The notes beneath the pieces were generated by a model. That model saw only the letters and a program-made list of their open reading frames with translations. It had not been told where the DNA came from and did not search any database. The position numbers were made by a program, and so were the translations under genes. A DNA stretch of 6,908 bases, taken from positions 1-6,908 of the forward strand of contig DPRZ01000099.1 in NCBI GenBank assembly GCA_003538525.1. Direction: 5' to 3'. Positions 1-5,850 of this stretch are shown here, piece after piece; position 1 is the stretch's first letter; each line of letters starts with the position of its first letter. Source of the stretch: Neisseriales bacterium (GTDB lineage: Bacteria; Pseudomonadota; Gammaproteobacteria; Burkholderiales; UBA11063).

Positions 1-272
1 TGCATGAATTCATGGAAGTGTAAACGAATTTTGCGACTGCTTTGGGTAAATTGATACATGCTATTCATGATCATTGATTTGCCGCGTCCAACATCGCCAT
101 AAATATAATAGCCTAATTTGTGGTCTTTGCGCCAGAGTCGCGTGATAAAATTAAGGCTCGCGAAATTATCTAGAAACACATCGAGTTGATTTAACAGCTC
201 AAGTTGTGCTTGGTCAAAAGTTAAATTTCCAGCCGCGGTTTGTTGTTGATACCAAGTGTTTAAATTTTGCAT
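1..272 (-). CDS. zapE: Cell division protein ZapE / AFG1-family ATPase (5' part only)
   Basis: This is the N-terminal 90 codons of a P-loop ATPase of the ZapE/AFG1 (LACE1) family; the rest lies beyond the left window edge. The encoded protein begins MQNLNTWYQQQ. It has a Walker A motif GDVGRGKS at residues 59-66, preceded by the hydrophobic strand LGYYIY, and ends in the family-typical HFHEFM at residues 85-90. The usual family form of the P-loop is GGVGRGKT, so D60 and S66 are mild variants that keep the essential GK(S/T). Known bacterial members act in the cytoplasm, bind FtsZ at the division site and hydrolyse ATP. The ATG at 270-272 follows a weak GTGAG-like ribosome site. It is divergent from the unknown gene at 409. 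The family call is firm from the P-loop plus HFHEF pair; the cellular role is inferred from the family. Confidence 0.9.
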   Translation of the reverse strand, partial: MQNLNTWYQQQTAAGNLTFDQAQLELLNQLDVFLDNFASLNFITRLWRKDHKLGYYIYGDVGRGKSMIMNSMYQFTQSSRKIRLHFHEFM

Positions 273-408
273 AATGCTCACATAAAAAATTAAACTAGGT
301 TATTTTGTTATTAGTCATTGCCAGCCAAGCACAGATTTAATTAATTGGCTAGGTGTATAAGTTCAGAATTGTAAGTTAAATAAAAGCTCTTTGCAAGGAT
401 ATATTTTC
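273..408. promoter_or_regulatory. Divergent intergenic region between zapE and the 339-aa gene
   Basis: This 136-bp AT-rich spacer must hold the promoters of both flanking genes. It contains a 6-bp inverted repeat, AGCCAA (323-328) and TTGGCT (345-350), separated by 16 bases that include the palindrome TTAATTAA. For the plus-strand gene a TATAAG at 356-361 could be a -10 box, but no good -35 stands 16-18 bases before it. TTGCCA at 319-324 is -35-like but lacks a matching -10. On the minus strand the same repeat arm gives TTGGCT as a possible -35 for zapE. The exact promoters are not resolved by eye. Confidence 0.35.
395..400 (+). promoter_or_regulatory. Ribosome binding site deciding the start at 409
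   Basis: AAGGAT sits 8 bases before the ATG at 409. The reading frame is also open from a TTG at 391, but that TTG is next to this Shine-Dalgarno sequence and has no ribosome site of its own. The ATG at 409 is therefore the better start. Confidence 0.7.
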
Positions 409-1428
409 ATGTCCCTTAATTTAAAAGATCCGCGCCAGTTTAGTGCGGTTTATCCCGATTCAAATATTTTGATTAATCAGGCGCAGCAAGATTTGGCAGC
501 GTCCGTTACGGATAATCGCTTGCTGGTGGCATTAATTAGCGATTTACTCAAACAATCTCAAGATCAAATTTTAAGCGTTGCGTATAATTTAGCACCCTCG
601 CAGGCAATAGCTGATTATATTTGGCACAGTTTACAACAAGCTTTAAATGAGCCTGAGCAAAATGAATTGACTAAATTATTTGCTTTTCCCGTTGTGCTCG
701 TGGTCGGAAGTACTGAGCAAGTTACGTTAGCAAATGCTATTAATCAAGTTCAATTAGAAGAGCTTTTACTCCGTAAACAAGTTTTAGTTAATTCTACACC
801 GCGTTTTATTAGCGGTAAGCTTTATGATCTTGAAGGTATTGCTAGGCTACGACCATCGAATTTATTTAATTTAATCACGGATGTTACAACTGTTGATACT
901 TGGAATGAAGAGCTTATTAGTGCTAAACCAATTATTAATCTTGGTGAGGGCGTTCATTTACGCTTCTTGGTTGGTGTGAGTCGCTTTGAAAAAGGTCAAG
1001 CTTCAGGTTTAATTGCGGCTAATTATTCGCAGTTAGGGCTTGAGCTCTTGCAGTTAATTAACACTGATTTGAATCAGGCTAATGCGACCATCTTTCCGAT
1101 TCCATTTCCGCCTTGTGCGTTAAGTGAGGCTGCGGTGATCGGTGAATATTATCGCAATGAGATTAGTATTTCTCTAGGGTTGAGTAATTTAGTTAAAAAG
1201 TTACGTTTGGATGGTAAATATCCAGAATTAAAGCTCTCGAGTCAGAAAAATAATTTGCAAATTGAGGTTTGGTTATCGAATGCGGAGCAGCCTGAAGAAA
1301 TTTTAATTTGGTCGTTGCAACGTGCGGATAATTTTGTGAAAATTAGTCAGACTTTAGCCGCATTATTTGCGGATATGCAGTTAATGGTGAATTATTATCC
1401 AGAGCATGATCATGACCATCAGGATTGA
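409..1428 (+). CDS. Conserved-looking protein of unknown function, 339 aa
   Basis: I do not recognise this protein. It begins [11 protein letters not shown] and has 339 residues. It has no signal peptide, no convincing membrane helix, no Cys-rich site and no P-loop, so it is probably soluble and cytoplasmic. It looks like a real folded protein: alternating helical stretches rich in Leu, Gln and Asn (about residues 20-90), a strand-like core FPVVLVVGS (about 88-96), a segment [15 protein letters not shown] near residues 183-197, and an [13 protein letters not shown] stretch near 230-242. The C-terminus is the His/Asp-rich HDHDHQD. Codon use matches the neighbours. The gene overlaps the following rnfB by 17 bp, which suggests co-transcription and coupled translation, and hence a possible link to the iron-sulfur protein. 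That link is inference from position only. Confidence 0.85.
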   Translation: MSLNLKDPRQFSAVYPDSNILINQAQQDLAASVTDNRLLVALISDLLKQSQDQILSVAYNLAPSQAIADYIWHSLQQALNEPEQNELTKLFAFPVVLVVGSTEQVTLANAINQVQLEELLLRKQVLVNSTPRFISGKLYDLEGIARLRPSNLFNLITDVTTVDTWNEELISAKPIINLGEGVHLRFLVGVSRFEKGQASGLIAANYSQLGLELLQLINTDLNQANATIFPIPFPPCALSEAAVIGEYYRNEISISLGLSNLVKKLRLDGKYPELKLSSQKNNLQIEVWLSNAEQPEEILIWSLQRADNFVKISQTLAALFADMQLMVNYYPEHDHDHQD

Positions 1429-2095
1429 TTTAGTCGCTCAAATTGATGCTCTTTTGCCGCAAACCCAATGCACACGTTGTGGGTATCCGTCGTGTCAAAA
1501 ATATGCGGAATCTCTAGCTAGTGGTGAAAGTGAGATAAATCAATGTCCACCTGGTGGTACTGAGGGGATTGTTGCCCTTGCCACATTATTAGGACGTCCT
1601 GTTTTAGAGTTAAACCCTGCCAACGGTGTAATTCAGCCACGCAAAATCGCTTTAATTGATGAAGATGCATGTATTGGTTGTGCCTTGTGTATTAAAGCTT
1701 GTCCTGTTGATGCAATTATTGGTGCTAATAAAATGTTACATACAGTAATTGCTCATGAGTGTAGCAGTTGTGATTTATGCCTGCCTGCTTGTCCCGTGGA
1801 TTGTATTAGTTTAGTTAATGATCCTAATTTAGATTGGACTAGTGAGCGCAAGTTGCGTGCTCGTGCGCGCTTTGATGCTCATCATTTGCGCCGTGATATT
1901 GAACGTTTGGAGCGTGATGCTCGCTTAGTGCAGCAAGCTGAATTATTGAAGCGAGTTAATGCTAATGCTACTACAGCAGCTCAGCCTGAGCCTACAGTGG
2001 AGTTAAATTCTAATTTAACTCCTGCCTCAATTTCACCAAGTGATTTTTTAGCGCAAATAATGGCAAAAGCTCAGCAAAAAAACAATTGTAAGTAA
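1412..2095 (+). CDS. rnfB: RnfB/RsxB-type iron-sulfur electron transfer protein, short soluble form
   Basis: This 227-aa protein is predicted to carry three [4Fe-4S] clusters. After the N-terminal helix comes a 4Fe-4S domain with C20, C23, C28 and C45, in the family pattern CxRCGYPxC followed by NQCPPGG. A two-cluster ferredoxin domain follows, with C87-x2-C90-x2-C93-x3-CP and C117-x2-C120-x2-C123-x3-CP. The tail is a highly charged Arg-rich helix (about 143-172) and an Ala/Pro-rich linker. The N-terminal membrane helix of E. coli RsxB is absent, and no rnfA, C, D, G or E partner is in the window, so it probably works as a soluble electron carrier. I chose the ATG at 1412 because AGAG at 1401-1404 is 7 bases before it; an in-frame ATG at 1406 is only one base from that site. 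The start overlaps the upstream gene. The family call is secure; redox partners are unknown. Confidence 0.9.
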   Translation: MTIRIDLVAQIDALLPQTQCTRCGYPSCQKYAESLASGESEINQCPPGGTEGIVALATLLGRPVLELNPANGVIQPRKIALIDEDACIGCALCIKACPVDAIIGANKMLHTVIAHECSSCDLCLPACPVDCISLVNDPNLDWTSERKLRARARFDAHHLRRDIERLERDARLVQQAELLKRVNANATTAAQPEPTVELNSNLTPASISPSDFLAQIMAKAQQKNNCK

Positions 2096-2100
2096 TTTAT

Positions 2101-2108
2101 CGCTAGCG
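2101..2108. other. CGCTAGCG palindrome at the convergent rnfB / RNase T2 junction
   Basis: The two convergent genes are separated by only 7 bases (2096-2102). The perfect 8-bp palindrome CGCTAGCG spans the TAG stop codon of the RNase gene. It has no loop, so it is not a hairpin terminator by itself. On the minus strand a run of seven T follows within the rnfB 3' end (opposite 2076-2082), but no strong stem precedes it. Confidence 0.3.
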
Positions 2109-2837
2109 AGTTATCACGGTTCCAGCACAAGCCTTTTTTTGCAATTGCAGAGGACAGCTAATAAATTTGTCTTGAGCTTTATTGGTGCAAAACCATAATC
2201 CGGTTAAATATTGTTGCTGATGATGATTTATGTCACACATGATTAAAATTGCATCGCTAGGGATTTGTGAATTTTCTTTATTGACAATTGCCTGAAGTTC
2301 ATTGGTTGTTAGCTCTAAAGCTAAGGTTGGGATTTGGATTTTTTGATAAAGATTCAGCCCATGAGTGAAATAAAGATTTATTTGCGTATAATATTCGTTA
2401 GCGTTATTGTGTTCTAAGCCAGAGCTATAGTGGTTTGAGCAAGTTCCATGCTTATTCCATTCGTGGTCGAGAAAATCATTGGCATTACTCAAGTAATTCT
2501 TAAATGGATTGGCAAAAGTTAGTTTAGTTGGATCTAGTTTGGGTACTAAAGAGCAGAAGCTTGGATAGCTGCCATCATTGTTTTCTGGCCAAACGCCGTG
2601 GAACATTAATGGGCGATTAACTTGTTGTTGGCAGGCGCGCAAATTATCGATGATTGCACCGCTTTGCCCTGATCCTACTTCGCACCATCCAGGAATCCAT
2701 TGTGTGGCTAATAAATAGAAATCAAATTTATTATTAAATTGAACCACTTCGGTTTTAGCCGCCGCATTTGCTAGGTTTCGTCCAAGTAATGCAATAACAA
2801 ATCCGCCAATTAAGAGTCTAATGCTAGCTTTTTTCAT
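2103..2837 (-). CDS. Secreted RNase T2 family ribonuclease
   Basis: This encodes a 244-aa endoribonuclease of the RNase T2 family (relatives include E. coli RNase I), which cleaves RNA without base specificity through a 2',3'-cyclic phosphate. Both active-site blocks are present: CAS I as FHGVWP with catalytic H80, and CAS II as HEWNKHGTC at residues 125-133 with E126, K129 and H130. A Sec signal peptide is visible: MKKASIR, a hydrophobic core LLIGGFVIALL, then LANAAAKT with likely cleavage after A25 or A27. This places the enzyme in the periplasm or outside the cell. Eight cysteines (52, 69, 95, 133, 201, 217, 228, 237) could form up to four disulfides. I preferred the ATG at 2837 because it gives a classical MKK signal peptide; an in-frame ATG at 2849 adds MYVD but has its GTGG directly abutting it. 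It converges on rnfB and follows hldD on the same strand. Confidence 0.93.
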   Translation of the reverse strand: MKKASIRLLIGGFVIALLGRNLANAAAKTEVVQFNNKFDFYLLATQWIPGWCEVGSGQSGAIIDNLRACQQQVNRPLMFHGVWPENNDGSYPSFCSLVPKLDPTKLTFANPFKNYLSNANDFLDHEWNKHGTCSNHYSSGLEHNNANEYYTQINLYFTHGLNLYQKIQIPTLALELTTNELQAIVNKENSQIPSDAILIMCDINHHQQQYLTGLWFCTNKAQDKFISCPLQLQKKACAGTVITR

Positions 2838-2854
2838 ATCAACATACATCCACT

Positions 2855-2893
2855 AAAAATAGTCAGAATTTGCTATTCATCCTGACTATTGTC
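2855..2893 (-). terminator. Hairpin with T-run downstream of hldD, upstream of RNase T2
   Basis: The perfect 9-bp arms AATAGTCAG (2858-2866) and CTGACTATT (2882-2890) form an inverted repeat. Read on the minus strand the stem extends to about 12 pairs (one G-T wobble inside), with a loop of about 9 bases. It is followed by TTT to make a TTTTTAG run, the layout of an intrinsic terminator for the hldA-hldD operon. It ends only a few bases before the RNase T2 start, so it could instead act as a leader structure controlling that gene. The stem is AT-rich and of moderate strength. Confidence 0.55.
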
Positions 2894-2902
2894 TGACATA
2901 AA

Positions 2903-3913
2903 TTAACTTAATAACAACGTTACGTAATTTTCAACACCTTGTTCCAGCGTTAAAAATGGAGTTTTATAATGACCATCTTTAATTAGGCGATCGCTGTTGG
3001 CTTGAGTAAAACATTGATACTTACCAGATAAATCACCAGGGAAAGGGGTGTATTCAATAATACCTTGGGTGACTGCTGTTTGTAGGTTCATAGTATTTTC
3101 ACCCTCGGCTTTGCGGCAAGCATTAATCGTAGCGAGAGCCAAATCATTGAAACTGCGCGCTTGACCAGTTCCGCAATTAAATATTCCAGAAATTTCATCT
3201 GGACTTTGGGTGTGATTATCAAAGAAATGTAAATTTACCCGCACCACGTCTTCAATCGAAATAAAGTCACGCGATTGTTCACCATTTTCAAAGCCTTGGC
3301 AGCCCTCAAATAATTTTACACTACCATGTTCCTGATATTGTCGAAAATTGTGTAATACTACTGATGACATGCGTCCTTTATGAAATTCACGATGACCATA
3401 GACATTGAAATATTTTAAACCTACAATTGGAGATTTTAGTCCACCATCAAAATAGCGGCGCACGGTTTGATCAAATAACATTTTAGAATAGCCATATGCA
3501 TTTAGAGGAACTTCATTTTCACGATCCTCGATAAATACTTTACTAGCACCATAAGTCGCAGCTGAAGAAGCATAGACAAATGGAACTTCATTTTTTTGTG
3601 CATATTCAAGTAAAATACACGAATATTCATAATTATTTTTCATAATATAGCGTCCATTGGCTTCAACGGTTGCTGAACAGGCACCTTGATGGAAAATATA
3701 ATCAATTTGATTATCATAATCGCCATCCAAGATAGCTTGTAAAAAATCCTCTTTATCGACAAAGTCTAATATATCTAAGTCGGCTAAATTACGACATTTT
3801 TCACCATTGGTGAGATTATCTACCGCAATGATGTCATAATGCCCACGGCGGTTTAATTCTTTAACAATGTTTGAACCGATGAATCCAGCGGCTCCAGTTA
3901 CTACGATTAGCAT
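2903..3913 (-). CDS. hldD: ADP-L-glycero-D-manno-heptose 6-epimerase (HldD)
   Basis: HldD (RfaD) converts ADP-D-glycero-D-manno-heptose to ADP-L-glycero-D-manno-heptose, the last step in making the heptose donor for the LPS inner core; it is a cytoplasmic NADP-dependent short-chain dehydrogenase-type enzyme. The N-terminal Rossmann motif TGAAGFIGSN is at residues 6-15, followed by VDNLTNGEK and NLADLDILDF, close to the E. coli pattern. Catalytic residues are visible: S116 in YASSAATYG, Y140 and K144 in YGYSK, and K179 in HKGRMSSV. The 336 residues exceed E. coli's 310, mostly through an extra stretch around 262-290 that I associate with betaproteobacterial HldD. A strong GAGGAA ribosome site lies 5 bases before the ATG at 3913. 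Its first base is the last base of the hldA stop, so translation of the pair is likely coupled. The call is very secure. Confidence 0.97.
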   Translation of the reverse strand: MLIVVTGAAGFIGSNIVKELNRRGHYDIIAVDNLTNGEKCRNLADLDILDFVDKEDFLQAILDGDYDNQIDYIFHQGACSATVEANGRYIMKNNYEYSCILLEYAQKNEVPFVYASSAATYGASKVFIEDRENEVPLNAYGYSKMLFDQTVRRYFDGGLKSPIVGLKYFNVYGHREFHKGRMSSVVLHNFRQYQEHGSVKLFEGCQGFENGEQSRDFISIEDVVRVNLHFFDNHTQSPDEISGIFNCGTGQARSFNDLALATINACRKAEGENTMNLQTAVTQGIIEYTPFPGDLSGKYQCFTQANSDRLIKDGHYKTPFLTLEQGVENYVTLLLS

Positions 3914-3918
3914 ATTCG

Positions 3919-3924
3919 TTCCTC
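3919..3924 (-). promoter_or_regulatory. Ribosome binding site of hldD overlapping the hldA stop
   Basis: GAGGAA on the minus strand begins with the final G of the hldA TAG stop (3924-3926) and lies 5 bases before the hldD ATG. Ribosomes finishing hldA sit on this site, which favours coupled translation. Confidence 0.8.
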
Positions 3925-4892
3925 TATTGGTTAAGGTGTTGAGTTAAGTGATTAATTAATTCTGGTTTACTAACCGTGGCAGTTCCCAGTTTTGCTACCA
4001 CGATACCCGCGGCAAAATTAGCAAAGTTAACGGCGTCAGTAATGTCCGCGCCATTCGCAAGCATGAGACCCAAAGTGGCAATTACAGTATCACCAGCACC
4101 TGATACGTCAAAAACTTCTTGGGCAAAGGTTGGATAATGGTAAGTTTCATCGGCAAATAAGGTCATGCCATCCTCGCTTCTGGTAACTAGTAAATAATCT
4201 AAAAATAATTCATCTTTTAGTCGATTAGCTTTTTGTTGTAGTTCACGTTCATTTTTCCAGCTGCCGACAGCATCACACATTTCACTGCGGTTTGGCGTAA
4301 TCATGGTTGCATGTCGATAGATGCTGTAGTCGTTACCTTTGGGATCAACTAAGATTTTTTTCCCGTGAATTTTTGCAATTTCAATCATTTTAGTGGCATG
4401 AGATAAGCCACCTTTGCCATAGTCTGAGAGGATGACTACGTCATAGTTATCAATAATTGCACTATAGCTATCTAAGGCTTCGGCAAGAATTTCATGGGAT
4501 GGGGCTTCTTCGAAATCAATTCGAATTAATTGTTGATGTTTGGCAAGAACGCGTAATTTTACAATTGTGCTGATGCTTTGGTCTTTTTTTAGTATCGCAT
4601 CAACATGTTCTTCTTTAAGTAGGCGTTCTAATACTTGCGCTGGTTCATCTAAACCAACTACCGAGAGTAGTGTGACTTTACCACCAAGGCTGGCGATATT
4701 GCGAGCAACATTCGCAGCTCCACCTGGACGATCTTCAATTTTATTTATTTTGGCAATTGGTACGGGAGCTTCTGGTGAAATACGATTAACATCGCCAAAC
4801 CAGTAACGATCAAGCATGACATCACCGACAACGAGTACTTTTTTTTGGGATAAATCTTGTTCTAGAAACTTAATGTGGTTTTGGGTAAACAC
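3924..4892 (-). CDS. hldA: D-glycero-beta-D-manno-heptose-7-phosphate kinase, monofunctional (HldA)
   Basis: HldA (the kinase half of RfaE/HldE) phosphorylates D-glycero-D-manno-heptose 7-phosphate at C1 with ATP in the ADP-heptose pathway. It belongs to the PfkB/ribokinase fold. Visible motifs are GDVMLDRYW (23-31), ISPEAPVPI (38-46), the substrate-binding RPGGAANVARN (55-65), SDYGKG (156-161), DPKG (183-186), TPN (199-201), and the ATP/anion-hole motif DVSGAGDT (262-269) with catalytic base D268. At 322 residues it ends just after the kinase domain. The nucleotidyltransferase domain fused in E. coli HldE is missing, so a separate HldC-type enzyme is expected elsewhere. The start is a GTG at 4890-4892, 7 bases after an AGAGGA ribosome site. 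It is first in the hldA-hldD operon and divergent from the HAD gene, with a shared palindromic control region. Confidence 0.96.
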   Translation of the reverse strand: MFTQNHIKFLEQDLSQKKVLVVGDVMLDRYWFGDVNRISPEAPVPIAKINKIEDRPGGAANVARNIASLGGKVTLLSVVGLDEPAQVLERLLKEEHVDAILKKDQSISTIVKLRVLAKHQQLIRIDFEEAPSHEILAEALDSYSAIIDNYDVVILSDYGKGGLSHATKMIEIAKIHGKKILVDPKGNDYSIYRHATMITPNRSEMCDAVGSWKNERELQQKANRLKDELFLDYLLVTRSEDGMTLFADETYHYPTFAQEVFDVSGAGDTVIATLGLMLANGADITDAVNFANFAAGIVVAKLGTATVSKPELINHLTQHLNQ

Positions 4893-4922
4893 TATATGAT
4901 CCTCTAATGGCTAGGTTGCATT

Positions 4923-4947
4923 ATTATAACATGATCTATGTTATAAT
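4923..4947. promoter_or_regulatory. Perfect 10-bp inverted repeat with face-to-face TATAAT boxes
   Basis: ATTATAACAT (4923-4932) and ATGTTATAAT (4938-4947) are exact inverted copies separated by GATCT. Each arm contains TATAAT: on the plus strand at 4942-4947, 39 bases before the HAD start, and on the minus strand at 4928-4923, 30 bases before the hldA start. Both are well placed as -10 boxes of divergent promoters. Neither has a good -35 at 16-18 bases; TTGCAT at 4916-4921 is 20 bases from the plus-strand box. The symmetry could also be an operator for a dimeric regulator controlling both genes. Confidence 0.6.
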
Positions 4948-4986
4948 CCTAGACCCAAAATATTACTAAAGAAAGTGAGGATTTAA

Positions 4987-5805
4987 ATGTTACTTAGTCC
5001 TGAGCTTATTGAACAGCAGTTAGTAATAATTCCAAATACGCGTAAAACGTTTGTTTTTGATTTGGATGGTACGATTGTTTATGACGGTAAACCCTTAGAA
5101 GCGCGCTTTGAACGCGTATTACTGGATATTAAAGCGGCAGGGCATGAAATCATTATTGCAACTGGGCGTTCCTGGCGGGATTTTGTGCCAATTATGCCAG
5201 CATGGTGTAGCGAACAACCAAGCGTAGTGTTTGGTGGCGGCTTAGTTATGGTTGATGGTAGTCCTCAGAGCCAACATTTTTTACCGAATAATTATTTAGT
5301 TGAAATGATTGATTTTTTAGAGCGCCACAAGATTAATTATTTATTGGATGGTCATGGTAGTTATTATCATCCTAATATTGAACATTGGCTATTTACGGAT
5401 ATTGTTAGAATTAGTGGTCAAAAAAAAGCTACGCAGGTGGATAATTTATTAGTTGATGGTGGCTATAAAATTTTGATTTTAGATGATAGATGGTTAACGC
5501 ATTTTGAGGAATACATTAAAACGCGTGAATTAATTATTAAATATCATTTTTATGATAAATGTTTTGATATTATGCCAGCTAAAGTTAATAAATTCAGTGG
5601 TATATCTGAATTACCATTACCCGATAAAAATAATATCTTTGCCTTTGGGAATGATCATAATGATTTAGAGTTAATGCAGGAATTACCGAATAGTATTATG
5701 TTTGGACATCATCAAGAGTTGAGGCAGTATGCCAAAATACGGATTGAATATGACGAACAATTATTTGTTAATTTCGCAGAGCTAATTAACCGTATATTAA
5801 AATAA
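4987..5805 (+). CDS. Cof-type HAD-superfamily hydrolase (probable phosphatase)
   Basis: This 272-aa cytoplasmic protein has all four HAD motifs. Motif I is FDLDGT with nucleophile D25 and D27, motif II is T59 in ATGRSW, motif III is K202 in AKVNKF, and motif IV is GNDHND (221-226) with D223 and D226 for magnesium. The cap domain sits between motifs II and III (roughly 85-195), the C2 arrangement of the Cof/YidA group, whose members dephosphorylate sugar phosphates and cofactors. After motif II the usual NGA-type turn is replaced by FGGGLVMV (82-89). The substrate cannot be read from sequence. It is divergent from hldA but is not the heptose bisphosphate phosphatase GmhB, which is smaller and lacks this cap. 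The ribosome site GAGGA is 5 bases before the ATG. It may be co-transcribed with serS, 45 bases downstream. Confidence 0.92.
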   Translation: MLLSPELIEQQLVIIPNTRKTFVFDLDGTIVYDGKPLEARFERVLLDIKAAGHEIIIATGRSWRDFVPIMPAWCSEQPSVVFGGGLVMVDGSPQSQHFLPNNYLVEMIDFLERHKINYLLDGHGSYYHPNIEHWLFTDIVRISGQKKATQVDNLLVDGGYKILILDDRWLTHFEEYIKTRELIIKYHFYDKCFDIMPAKVNKFSGISELPLPDKNNIFAFGNDHNDLELMQELPNSIMFGHHQELRQYAKIRIEYDEQLFVNFAELINRILK

Positions 5806-5818
5806 TGTTAAAATAATG
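5797..5818 (+). repeat. Two tandem copies of an 11-bp AT-rich unit at the HAD stop codon
   Basis: TTAAAATAATG occurs twice in direct succession (5797-5807 and 5808-5818). The first copy contains the TAA stop of the HAD gene (5803-5805). A third partial copy, TTAAAAT, starts at 5821. The function is unknown; it may simply be slippage in AT-rich DNA, or contribute a promoter or curved segment ahead of serS. Confidence 0.6.
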
Positions 5819-5850
5819 AGTTAAAATTTGTTTTTAGATAAGGAACGAGC

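Noticed and set aside
391..408. TTG at 391 as start of the 339-aa gene
   Set aside because: The AAGGAT ribosome site would fall inside the coding region, and the ATG at 409 is ideally spaced from it.
2101..2145. Possible rnfB terminator: weak GGTT...AAGCC stem followed by seven T inside the RNase gene
   Set aside because: The stem is about 4 pairs with a bulge and lies within conserved-frame coding sequence; too weak to call.
4540..4806. An 88-codon plus-strand open frame inside hldA
   Set aside because: It is antisense to the conserved HldA motifs, has no ribosome site, and its Ser/Arg/Ala-rich translation resembles no protein; it is a shadow of hldA.
4987..5805. The HAD gene as GmhB (heptose bisphosphate phosphatase), because of the hldA neighbour
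   Set aside because: GmhB is about 190 residues, has a zinc-binding loop and no large cap. This protein has the C2 cap layout and GNDHND motif of Cof-type enzymes.
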